Source: Nitrospirota bacterium
GTDB lineage: Bacteria; Nitrospirota; UBA9217
DNA: 6,160 bases
NCBI GenBank assembly: GCA_021788515.1
Contig: JAJYKN010000093.1
Location: 1-6,160, forward strand
Direction of reading: 5' to 3'
Shown here: positions 1 to 5,444 of the stretch, piece by piece
Position numbering within the stretch: the stretch's first letter is position 1
How the letters are laid out: every line of letters begins with the position of its first letter
Made by a program: the position numbers and the translations under genes
Notes under the pieces: model-generated
What the model saw: only the letters and a program-made list of their open reading frames with translations
The model's database searches: none
Told to the model about the DNA's origin: nothing

Positions 1-346
1 GCCCGAGCGACTTGCCGTACCGGGAAGAGATAAAGTCGGCAATCGTGGTGATTCGATTTTCCCGGGAAAGATAGACGATCTTCCGGAGCACAATCCACCA
101 GAGCGCGGCCATGAGCGTGGGCCCAATATAGGTCGTGAGAAAACTCAGGCCCGAATTGGCCGCCTTGCCCACACTGCCGTAAAAAGTCCAGGACGTGCAG
201 TACACTGCCAGAGAGAGGGAATAGATGTAGGGGTTCGAGACGAGGCTCTTCCCCTGCAGTTCCTTCAGCTCGGCGAAATATGCCACGGAAAAAAGCAGCA
301 AAAGGTACCCGAGAATGACCGTGAGCAGGAACCAGGGTGAAAACAC
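1..346 (-). CDS. Sodium:solute symporter-type sensor protein, probable CbrA-like histidine kinase (N-terminal part only)
   Basis: The reverse strand reads from a GTG at 346 with no stop for 115 codons and runs off the left edge, so only the N-terminus is visible. It has a hydrophobic helix at residues 5-25, a second helix around 40-58 and a third around 68-90. The motif YCTSWTFYGSVGKAA (49-63) is followed by YIGPTL (73-78) and by NRITTIADFISSRYGKS (97-113). From family knowledge, this signature belongs to the SSF (SLC5-like) fold as fused to histidine kinases of the CbrA type, where the transporter-like domain sits in the inner membrane and feeds PAS, kinase and sometimes receiver domains. 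The kinase part lies outside the window, so a plain symporter remains possible. The start is fixed by an in-frame stop (347-349) just upstream and by a strong AGGGAGG ribosome-binding site (about 353-360). Translation is probably coupled to the small upstream gene, whose stop abuts this GTG. Confidence 0.78.
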   Translation of the reverse strand, partial: MFSPWFLLTVILGYLLLLFSVAYFAELKELQGKSLVSNPYIYSLSLAVYCTSWTFYGSVGKAANSGLSFLTTYIGPTLMAALWWIVLRKIVYLSRENRITTIADFISSRYGKSLG

Positions 347-523
347 TTAACTTCCTCCCTCATCCCGATCAGAAAAAGTCGAAGCCAGAAAAATAAGCCC
401 GATAAAAACAATCCAAATGATAAACAGGTAATAGGTGAGACTGTTGTGGAAGATATTAAGAAAGGGTCCGCAAAAGAACACAAGGCCGATACAGAACAAA
501 AAAAACCAGATATCTCGTTTCAT
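347..523 (-). CDS. Small two-helix membrane protein (58 aa), upstream partner of the symporter-type sensor
   Basis: An ATG at 523 opens a 58-residue frame ending with TAA at 347-349, directly next to the GTG of the sensor gene. The protein starts MKRDIWFF, then has one hydrophobic segment at about residues 5-24 and a second at about 32-50, joined by a short Asn/His/Ser loop. It ends in a charged tail, SDRDEGGS, so it is very likely an inner-membrane protein with two helices. The last codons (GAG GGA GGA AGT) double as the ribosome-binding site of the next gene, which is a hallmark of translational coupling and supports this being real coding sequence. Its own start has GAGG about 10 nt upstream. 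I do not recognise a named family. Small hydrophobic proteins next to SSF-domain proteins are common, and a role as an accessory subunit of the sensor is inference from position only. Confidence 0.75.
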   Translation of the reverse strand: MKRDIWFFLFCIGLVFFCGPFLNIFHNSLTYYLFIIWIVFIGLIFLASTFSDRDEGGS

Positions 524-747
524 TCTCTATTTACCTCAGCTCGTGTAACTTTTTTGCACACTACACGTTGCCTACTGCCTCCGGAATCCGGAAACTGAAA
601 AATCAATATGTTAGCGCTGCTATATTAACACAACCTGTAACAAAAATCCACATAGTCGGGTAATTCCGCCAAGCAGGTACGATTTTTATCTTGTTTTTCA
701 TGAATGTGTGTACTATGGTACTTTTCTAAGTGAGGCTAAGATAAAGC
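524..747. promoter_or_regulatory. Divergent intergenic region between the sensor operon and the 90-aa gene
   Basis: This AT-rich gap of about 220 bp has no convincing reading frame and must hold promoters for both flanking transcription units. For the leftward operon the best candidate is TTGTGT (628-633, minus strand) with CATATT (605-610) at a 17-bp spacing, giving a start near 598 and a leader of about 75 nt. For the rightward gene TACTAT (711-716) could be a -10 box, but the nearest -35-like box, TTGTTT at 691-696, is only 14 nt away, so this is weak. Two short palindromes lie here: TCCGGAATCCGGA (580-592) and GTAC-TATG-GTAC (710-721). All promoter calls here are low confidence. Confidence 0.35.
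580..592. repeat. 13-bp near-perfect palindrome, possible operator
   Basis: The sequence TCCGGAATCCGGA reads the same on both strands except for its central base, and is also two copies of the self-complementary hexamer TCCGGA around one A. It sits about 60 bp upstream of the 58-aa gene start, just downstream of that gene's best candidate promoter. A dimeric regulator could bind here to control the sensor operon. No factor can be named from the sequence. Confidence 0.35.
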
Positions 748-1020
748 ATGCATACTGACGAATTCGAAATATCATTACACCGGGAACTGAAGGTTTGCGA
801 AAATACAATCCAGAGGATCAGAAAAACGCTCGGCTTGATGGAGCAGAAGTATCACAAAACCACGGAAGCATTCATTGAGGAATACAGAAACGGCAATCTG
901 GCTTCCGACCTCGACAATAAAGACGAGTATCGTGCCTGGGAAATCAGTTATGAATCACTCAAGCAATGGCAGGAATTGGAGCGGCAATACCGGGAACAAT
1001 TCCGGATCATGAAGATTTAA
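748..1020 (+). CDS. Hypothetical helical protein (90 aa), resembles antitoxin-like small proteins
   Basis: This is a 90-residue, highly charged protein with no membrane segment or signal peptide, so probably cytosolic. It looks almost entirely helical: a first helix at about 5-35 (ending RIRKTLGLMEQKY), a central segment FIEEYRNGNLASDLDN (42-57), and a C-terminal coiled-coil-like helix at about 60-88 rich in E, Q and R with paired aromatics (W64, Y68, W74). The layout 'Y.....FIEEY..G.L.....D..EW....E....' recalls small proteins found upstream of compact toxins such as the TumE/DUF6516 group. That resemblance is from memory and tentative, and no toxin gene follows: the next gene is an RNA methyltransferase with its own promoter. 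GAGG at 732-735 lies a rather long 12 nt before the ATG. Function is unknown. Confidence 0.72.
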   Translation: MHTDEFEISLHRELKVCENTIQRIRKTLGLMEQKYHKTTEAFIEEYRNGNLASDLDNKDEYRAWEISYESLKQWQELERQYREQFRIMKI

Positions 1021-1032
1021 ACCAGAAAATGC

Positions 1033-1062
1033 TGTTCGCCTCCGGCCTCTTTATGTTATACT
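1033..1062 (+). promoter_or_regulatory. Extended -10 promoter placing transcription start at the ATG of the TrmH-family gene
   Basis: TGTTATACT (1054-1062) is a clear extended -10 element: TG, one base, then TATACT with five of six consensus bases. A weak -35-like TGTTCG lies at 1033-1038, as is usual for extended -10 promoters. Counting 7 nt from the last -10 base puts +1 at 1069 or 1070, that is on the A of the start codon. Confidence 0.6.
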
Positions 1063-1069
1063 TTCCCGC

Positions 1070-1909
1070 ATGCAACGAACAACCCCCCATACTCCTCTTT
1101 CGAGCAAAGACAACAGCATCATAAAACAGCTTCGGTCCCTTGCTGACGCTAAACACCGGAAAAAAGAACAGGCTTTTCTGATTGAGGGCGTCAAAATGGT
1201 CAAAGAAGCCCTCCGCGATAATGCGGGGGTAAAAATGGTCGTGGCTGCGCCGGCCCTCGTTCAGCACCACGGCAAGGGAGTATTGAAGCTCGCAGAGAGC
1301 AAGGGAATCGACATCCTCTGGGTATCCGAACGTCTCATGGACGCGCTCTCGGAAAGTAAAACACCTCAACCCGTCATGGCTGCTGTTCAGATGAAGCAGC
1401 ATACGGAAGAAACCCTGCTGGGGAATACAGCGGCCTTGATCGTCGTAGCACACCAGCTCCAGGATCCGGGCAATCTCGGTACGATTATTCGCACCGCGGA
1501 AGCTGTCGGCGCGTCAGGGGTGGCCATCACCTCGAACACCGTGGACCCCTTTAACGCAAAAACAGTCCGGGCGTCGATGGGCAGCATTCTGCGCCTGCCG
1601 GTAGCGTTGATAGGAGATGTATCGTCATTCATTAGGAAATGCAAAAACGCGGGATTCCAATCACTTGCTGCGGCAGTGACCGGAGAAAAGACTCACTTCG
1701 ATATCGATCTCACAAAACCGACCATCGTGATCGTAGGACAGGAAGGTTCGGGCCTGCCTCAAGAGGTCCTTGCTGAAATAGACCTGAGCATCCGAATTCC
1801 CATGGCGGAATCCATCGACTCTCTGAACGTGGCAACAGCCGCTGCGGTGATTTTGTACGAGGCATTACGCCAAAAGACGTTCAGGAACCCGCCTGACCAT
1901 CTCCGCTGA
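1070..1909 (+). CDS. TrmH/SpoU-family RNA 2'-O-ribose methyltransferase (SPOUT fold)
   Basis: This 279-residue enzyme is predicted to transfer a methyl group from S-adenosylmethionine to a ribose 2'-OH in rRNA or tRNA. Residues about 10-105 form the substrate-binding N-terminal domain (SpoU_sub_bind type), starting SSKDNSIIKQLRSL and including FLIEGVKMVKEAL (36-48). Residues about 120-270 form the trefoil-knot catalytic domain with all three family motifs: QDPGNLGTIIRTAEA (131-145, with Asn135 and the catalytic Arg141), IVGQEGSGL (221-229) and IRIPMAESIDSLNVATAAA (241-259, with Asn253). Length is normal for the RlmB/TsnR-like group, but the exact nucleotide target cannot be read from sequence. 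There is no alternative in-frame start upstream and no Shine-Dalgarno sequence. The ATG instead coincides with the predicted transcription start, suggesting a leaderless message. It converges on coaD with 6 nt between the stops. Confidence 0.93.
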   Translation: MQRTTPHTPLSSKDNSIIKQLRSLADAKHRKKEQAFLIEGVKMVKEALRDNAGVKMVVAAPALVQHHGKGVLKLAESKGIDILWVSERLMDALSESKTPQPVMAAVQMKQHTEETLLGNTAALIVVAHQLQDPGNLGTIIRTAEAVGASGVAITSNTVDPFNAKTVRASMGSILRLPVALIGDVSSFIRKCKNAGFQSLAAAVTGEKTHFDIDLTKPTIVIVGQEGSGLPQEVLAEIDLSIRIPMAESIDSLNVATAAAVILYEALRQKTFRNPPDHLR

Positions 1910-1915
1910 TCGGTT

Positions 1916-2401
1916 TCACTTCTTCCCATATTTTTTCTTCAATTTTTCCACGACCACCCTCGGCACAAGGCTGGACACGTCGCCTCCGTAGCTTGCCGCT
2001 TCCCTGACAATGGTCGAGGTAATAAATGAATATTCCTCGTTCGGCATCAGAAACACCGTTTCAATATCGTTATCGAGCCGCCTGTTCATAAGCGCCATCT
2101 GCATCTCATATTCGAAGTCCGATACCGCGCGAAGACCGCGGATAATGCCTACCGCGTTCTTCTGTTTTACGTAGTCGACAAGGAGCCCGTCGAAGCCTTC
2201 TATCTTCACCCGCTTATAGCGAGAAACGACTTTTTTGATCATGCCTATGCGCTCTTCAAGGGAAAAAAGCGGCTGCTTTTTCGGGTTCGCTGCCACGGCA
2301 ACGATTAATTCGTCGAAGATCCTGAGACTTCGTTCGACCAGGTCAATGTGACCATTCGTGACAGGATCGAAGGTGCCGGGGTAGACCGCGATGTGCTTCA
2401 T
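1916..2401 (-). CDS. coaD: Phosphopantetheine adenylyltransferase (PPAT)
   Basis: CoaD makes dephospho-CoA and pyrophosphate from 4'-phosphopantetheine and ATP, the fourth step of cytosolic coenzyme A synthesis from pantothenate. The 161-residue length is standard. The nucleotidyltransferase signature is intact: YPGTFDPVTNGH at 7-18 (T10 and H18 being the ATP-handling residues), Lys42 in the substrate-binding NPKKQPLF segment, GIIRGLRA at 85-92 with the conserved arginines, and the C-terminal YSFITSTIVREAA (124-136). A strong AAGGAG site lies 7 nt before the ATG (2409-2414), fixing the start. It follows rsmD on the same strand after about 70 nt, an arrangement common in bacteria, and is probably cotranscribed with it. 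No terminator is visible between its end and the convergent TrmH-family gene. Confidence 0.97.
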   Translation of the reverse strand: MKHIAVYPGTFDPVTNGHIDLVERSLRIFDELIVAVAANPKKQPLFSLEERIGMIKKVVSRYKRVKIEGFDGLLVDYVKQKNAVGIIRGLRAVSDFEYEMQMALMNRRLDNDIETVFLMPNEEYSFITSTIVREAASYGGDVSSLVPRVVVEKLKKKYGKK

Positions 2402-2421
2402 GTGAGCTCCTTAGATGAAGT

Positions 2422-2513
2422 AGTCTGAAGTCAAGAGTCAGTATCAGGAGAGTCGATGCAACCAGCATTTATCATTGTGTCTCTTGTCTGCTGGTCTCTG
2501 CCTCCTGGCTTCT
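2422..2513. repeat. Degenerate heptanucleotide tandem repeats in the rsmD-coaD junction
   Basis: On the plus strand AGTC recurs every 7 nt at 2422, 2429 and 2436, and appears again at 2451. After a small ATGC-AACCA-GCAT hairpin (2456-2468), five consecutive pyrimidine-rich heptads follow at 2479-2513: GTCTCTT, GTCTGCT, GGTCTCT, GCCTCCT and GGCTTCT. The two blocks are purine-rich on opposite strands and share an exact complementary hexamer, CAGGAG (2445-2450) with CTCCTG (2502-2507). The second block lies inside the rsmD 3' end. It resembles short tandemly repeated sequences known from other bacteria, but I assign no family. Confidence 0.55.
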
Positions 2514-3047
2514 CTGTGTATAAAACGCCAAAACCGTATCGCCGTACTTAGCTTCGCGATAAAGAGAAAGAACTCCGGCACGGTCTGGCGACAGTTGCTT
2601 TTTAAAATGCTCGGCGATCACGACCGAATCGGCTTTCAAAACCCCTGACTCCGCAAGGAGCGTTAGCAGCGGCTGCATGTCGTCTGCGTACGGCGGATCG
2701 AGAAATACGATGTCATAAGGACCGGACATTTTTTTTAAGAAGACTTCGGCTTTAGACAACACGGCCCATGCCTTCTCGCCAAAGCCGGTCTGTTCTATAT
2801 TTTGCTTCACCATCTTGAGCGACTCAAGGGAAGCGTCCACAAACGTCACGCTGTCCGCACCGCGGCTGAGCGCCTCGATACCGATCCCACCAGCACCTGC
2901 AAAAAGGTCCAGGAAAACCGAATTGAGGACCTTGTCGCCAAGAATATTGAACAGCGCCTGTTTTACCTTGTCGGACGTGGGTCTGACGCGCAATCCCCTC
3001 GGGACTTTCAAACGCCGTCCCCTGCCTATGCCTCCAGTCACTCTCAT
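2472..3047 (-). CDS. rsmD: 16S rRNA (guanine(966)-N2)-methyltransferase
   Basis: RsmD methylates N2 of G966 in 16S rRNA within the assembling 30S subunit, using S-adenosylmethionine. From the ATG at 3047 the protein has 191 residues. It opens MRVTGGIGRGRRLKVPRG, the standard RsmD N-terminus, followed by RPTSDKVKQALFNIL (22-36), the Rossmann motif FLDLFAGAGGIGIEALSRGA (45-64) and the catalytic-site FLDPPY (115-120). The reading frame stays open for 24 more codons up to an ATG at 3119, but that stretch contains the promoter and does not look like RsmD, so I chose 3047. There is no good Shine-Dalgarno sequence at this start. The final 13 or so residues (RSQEAETSRQETQ) follow the usual YGDTVLxFY ending and come from a heptad DNA repeat, so they look like an added tail. 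Confidence 0.94.
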   Translation of the reverse strand: MRVTGGIGRGRRLKVPRGLRVRPTSDKVKQALFNILGDKVLNSVFLDLFAGAGGIGIEALSRGADSVTFVDASLESLKMVKQNIEQTGFGEKAWAVLSKAEVFLKKMSGPYDIVFLDPPYADDMQPLLTLLAESGVLKADSVVIAEHFKKQLSPDRAGVLSLYREAKYGDTVLAFYTQRSQEAETSRQETQ

Positions 3048-3066
3048 AGCACAATTTTCTGTGACG

Positions 3067-3095
3067 ATGCTACAGAAAAACCCTTTCTGAGTCAA
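3067..3095 (-). promoter_or_regulatory. Predicted rsmD-coaD promoter
   Basis: On the minus strand TTGACT (3090-3095) is followed, after exactly 17 bp, by TAGCAT (3067-3072), matching five and four of six consensus bases. Transcription would start near 3060, giving a leader of about 13 nt before the rsmD ATG. The spacer is itself an inverted repeat, CAGAAA-GGGTT-TTTCTG. Confidence 0.5.
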
Positions 3096-3107
3096 GCACT
3101 TCTTGAC
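3073..3107. repeat. Two adjacent 17-bp inverted repeats in the divergent promoter region
   Basis: CAGAAA-5 nt-TTTCTG occupies 3073-3089 and GTCAAG-5 nt-CTTGAC occupies 3091-3107. Both have perfect 6-bp arms and 5-bp centres, and a single base separates them. The first fills the spacer of the rsmD promoter. The second overlaps the -35 boxes of both divergent promoters, which partly explains its symmetry because each -35 contains TTGAC. They are possible operators. Confidence 0.4.
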
Positions 3108-3131
3108 AGCCCTCTGCAATATGGATATACT
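3103..3131 (+). promoter_or_regulatory. Near-consensus sigma70 promoter of the NfeD-slipin operon
   Basis: TTGACA (3103-3108) is a perfect -35 box, followed after 17 bp by TATACT (3126-3131), a five-of-six -10 box. The expected start is 3137-3140, at or within 3 nt of the ATG at 3140. It is back to back with the rsmD promoter, and the two -35 boxes are only 7 bp apart. Confidence 0.75.
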
Positions 3132-3139
3132 TTGCTATC

Positions 3140-4492
3140 ATGAAGAAACGTACAATGCAAACAAGTTTGCGGCTGATGGTCCTGTTTCTTGCGCTTTTCC
3201 TTATGCTGCCGGGTCTTGCGTCTGCATCCAGTGAAAAAAAACAGCCTGCACACCAACCCGTCCCTCCGCTTTCTGTTAAACAGAATACGGTGTTTCTCCT
3301 CACGATTGATTCACCGATTACGCCCGTGGTGGCCGAATACATCGTGAAGTCGATCGACAAAGCATCCGCTGCCAAAGCCGAGGCAATCATCATTCAATTA
3401 AACACGCCAGGCGGGCTGGTCGACTCCATGCAGCAGATCGTCATGAAAATGATGGCCTCCAATACGGCGACGGTGGTCTATGTTGCCCCGAGCGGCGGCA
3501 GGGCTGCATCGGCCGGCGTATTCATCACGCTTGCGGCCAATATCGCCGCAATGGCGCCGGCGACGCACATAGGCGCGGCCCATCCGGTTACGATGCAGGG
3601 AAGCATGGATAAAACCATGGAAACAAAGGTCGTCAACGATCTCGCAGCTATGGCGCGGGGCATTGCCGAGAAGCGCGGAAGGAATGCAATCTGGGCGGAA
3701 GACGCTGTTCGAAAGAGCGTTTCGATTACCGAGACCGAAGCGCTGAAGGACCATGTGATCGACCTCGTTGCACCCGATGTACCGACACTCGTCAAAGATC
3801 TGAACGGCAAGACCGTTGACCTCGTCATCGGCAAAAAAACGCTTTCAACGGAAGGAGCGGACGTCAAGGAAATCGAAATGGGCTTTCGGTATCGATTCCT
3901 GGAGATCATCAGCAATCCCAATATCGCCTACATCCTGATGATCCTCGGTTTTTACGGCCTCTATTTTGAGCTCTCCAATCCCGGAGCTATTTTTCCCGGA
4001 GTTGCAGGTGCGATTTGCCTGGTCCTCGCCTTCTACGCGCTCCACACTCTGCCGATCAACTATGCAGGCCTCATCCTCATCATTATCGGCATCAGCCTCT
4101 TTATCGCGGAAGCGTTCATCACGAGTCACGGTATTTTGGGCATCGGAGGGACTATTGCCATGCTGTTCGGTTCGATCATGCTTATCGATTCTGCTTCGCC
4201 TTTCCTTCAGATATCATGGGCCGTGATTATTCCGGCTGTTGGCCTGTCCGCGCTCCTCTTCATCATAACCATGACAGTCGCAATTCGGGTTTACCGTGAA
4301 AAACCAACGACCGGGAAAGAGGGAATGATCGGCATGCAGGCAACGGCCAAAACAGGCATCCTTACGGACGGACAGGTGTTCATGCGCGGCGAATACTGGA
4401 ATGCCTGGAGCGATGAGCCGATACAGCAGGGTGAGAAAGTTACGGTCATTGCCATAGATGGGCTGAAGGTCAAGGTGAAAAAAACCGCTTAG
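3140..4492 (+). CDS. NfeD-family membrane-bound serine protease (ClpP class)
   Basis: This 450-residue protein is the long, protease-bearing form of NfeD. A signal sequence or N-terminal anchor spans residues 1-30 (KKR, hydrophobic core 12-24, then LASAS). The ClpP/SppA-like protease domain covers about 48-230, with the oxyanion segment NTPGG (88-92), the nucleophile Ser124 in GRAASAG (120-126), and Lys163 in METKVVNDLA as the probable general base, by comparison with Ser97/Lys138 of the Pyrococcus PH1510 protease. Five hydrophobic segments follow at about 260-278, 283-303, 307-327, 331-350 and 357-383. A soluble C-terminal OB-fold NfeD domain (about 394-448) includes GMIGMQATAKTGI and GEYWNAWSDEPI. 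The family is thought to cleave or regulate its stomatin partner and to act in membrane quality control. That partner is the next gene. No Shine-Dalgarno precedes the ATG, and the promoter position implies a leaderless or nearly leaderless mRNA. A start at Met6 (3155) is a weaker alternative. Confidence 0.94.
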   Translation: MKKRTMQTSLRLMVLFLALFLMLPGLASASSEKKQPAHQPVPPLSVKQNTVFLLTIDSPITPVVAEYIVKSIDKASAAKAEAIIIQLNTPGGLVDSMQQIVMKMMASNTATVVYVAPSGGRAASAGVFITLAANIAAMAPATHIGAAHPVTMQGSMDKTMETKVVNDLAAMARGIAEKRGRNAIWAEDAVRKSVSITETEALKDHVIDLVAPDVPTLVKDLNGKTVDLVIGKKTLSTEGADVKEIEMGFRYRFLEIISNPNIAYILMILGFYGLYFELSNPGAIFPGVAGAICLVLAFYALHTLPINYAGLILIIIGISLFIAEAFITSHGILGIGGTIAMLFGSIMLIDSASPFLQISWAVIIPAVGLSALLFIITMTVAIRVYREKPTTGKEGMIGMQATAKTGILTDGQVFMRGEYWNAWSDEPIQQGEKVTVIAIDGLKVKVKKTA

Positions 4493-4521
4493 CGGCAAAA
4501 AAACTTATAGGAATTCCATTC

Positions 4522-4538
4522 AACCGTTCGAAACGGTT
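4522..4538 (+). repeat. Perfect 7-bp-stem hairpin between the NfeD and slipin genes
   Basis: AACCGTT-CGA-AACGGTT forms a perfect stem with a 3-nt loop in the 73-nt gap between the two genes. No T-run follows, so it is not a simple terminator. It ends 13 nt before the slipin ribosome-binding site (AAGGAGG, 4552-4558). An RNA processing or stabilising element, or a DNA operator, is possible. Confidence 0.5.
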
Positions 4539-4565
4539 CACCCAATACCTTAAGGAGGCTACACC

Positions 4566-5339
4566 ATGCAGATGTTCGCAACCAGTTTTCTTTTCACGAT
4601 CATTATTTTCATTGCTATTTTGTACAACATCGTAAAAATCCTGAAGCAGTACGAACGCGGCGTTATTTTTACCCTCGGAAAAGTGAGCACTGAATACGGC
4701 GTAAAAGGGCCCGGAATCATTTTTCTGTGGCCGGGGATCCAAAAAATAGTGCGGGTAAGCCTGCGGACCGTGACCATGGACGTGCCATCGCAGGACGTAA
4801 TCACGAAGGACAACGTTACGGTGAAGGTCAACGCCGTCGTCTACTTCCGGGTCATCGACCCGGCCAAGGCCGTCATAGAAGTAGAAGATTTCTATTACGC
4901 GACATCACAGATTGCCCAGACCACGCTCAGGAGCGTCCTTGGCCAGAATACCTTCGACGACCTGCTCTCGAACCGTGATGCCATCAATGCCGAGCTTCAA
5001 AAAGTCATTGACCAGCAGACGGAACCCTGGGGGGTCAAGGTGACGACCGTGGAAGTAAAAAACGTCGACCTACCTGCGGAGATGCAGCGGGCTATTGCCA
5101 TCCAGGCACAGGCGGAGCGGGAACGTCGGGCCAAGATCATTCATGCCGAGGGTGAGCTTCAGGCATCGGCGAAATTGAGCGAAGCCGCGTCCGTCATCAG
5201 CAAAAACCCGATCGCGCTCCAGCTGCGATACCTACAGACCCTCACCGAAATCGGCACGGAGAAGAACACGACCATCGTTTTCCCGCTGCCAATCGAATTC
5301 ATGTCTGCGTTCCAGAAACTGATCGAGAAAAAGGATTAG
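4566..5339 (+). CDS. Slipin (stomatin-like SPFH/band 7 protein)
   Basis: This 257-residue prokaryotic stomatin is a membrane scaffold that forms large oligomers and may organise membrane microdomains. A single N-terminal anchor lies at residues 5-24. The SPFH domain then runs from about 27 to 185: the slipin signature [13 protein letters not shown] (28-40), [21 protein letters not shown] (48-68), the [26 protein letters not shown] block (71-96), and the [20 protein letters not shown] segment (119-138). An [15 protein letters not shown] helix (183-197) starts the alanine-rich coiled coil, and a hydrophobic C-terminal patch ([15 protein letters not shown], 235-249) follows. In the archaeal pair PH1510/PH1511 the protease cuts the stomatin within such a C-terminal hydrophobic region, so this segment is the likely contact or substrate of the NfeD protease encoded upstream. 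An AAGGAGG site 7 nt from the ATG fixes the start. No separate promoter is evident, so cotranscription with NfeD is likely. Confidence 0.96.
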   Translation: MQMFATSFLFTIIIFIAILYNIVKILKQYERGVIFTLGKVSTEYGVKGPGIIFLWPGIQKIVRVSLRTVTMDVPSQDVITKDNVTVKVNAVVYFRVIDPAKAVIEVEDFYYATSQIAQTTLRSVLGQNTFDDLLSNRDAINAELQKVIDQQTEPWGVKVTTVEVKNVDLPAEMQRAIAIQAQAERERRAKIIHAEGELQASAKLSEAASVISKNPIALQLRYLQTLTEIGTEKNTTIVFPLPIEFMSAFQKLIEKKD

Positions 5340-5385
5340 TCCGGCCGGTTGGCCGTCTGTCACATAAAATATCGGATTACACACT

Positions 5386-5426
5386 AAAAAAAAGGGGACC
5401 GGCAATACAACCGGTCCCCTTTTATA
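5386..5426. terminator. Bidirectional intrinsic terminator between slipin and ferredoxin genes
   Basis: AAAAGGGGACCGG (5390-5402) pairs perfectly over 13 bp with CCGGTCCCCTTTT (5411-5423) around an 8-nt loop. Eight A residues precede it and TTTTATAT follows, so it can end transcription from both convergent sides. A smaller CGGCC-GGTT-GGCCG hairpin lies at 5342-5355, just after the slipin stop. Confidence 0.92.
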
Positions 5427-5444
5427 TGAGTCGCTGCTGATCTT

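Noticed and set aside
265..483. 72-residue minus-strand frame overlapping the sensor start
   Set aside because: It is a different frame from the 58-aa gene and the sensor gene, which both have ribosome-binding sites and membrane-protein sequence; its composition (S, F and C rich) looks like a shadow.
1007..1453. 148-residue minus-strand frame opposite the TrmH-family gene
   Set aside because: It lies fully opposite a well-conserved gene and its promoter, and shows no recognisable domain.
2422..2513. CRISPR array
   Set aside because: The period is 7 nt, without 20-40-nt repeats or spacers and without cas genes.
3048..3119. Longer RsmD starting at the ATG at 3119, adding 24 residues
   Set aside because: The added residues do not resemble RsmD, the family begins at MRVxGG, and the stretch contains the promoter of rsmD and part of the divergent promoter.
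2802..3143. 113-residue plus-strand frame opposite rsmD
   Set aside because: It is antisense to the conserved SAM-binding region of RsmD and overlaps both divergent promoters; there are no family features.
4522..4538. Intrinsic terminator splitting NfeD from slipin
   Set aside because: The hairpin is not followed by a T-run on the plus strand, so termination is unlikely.
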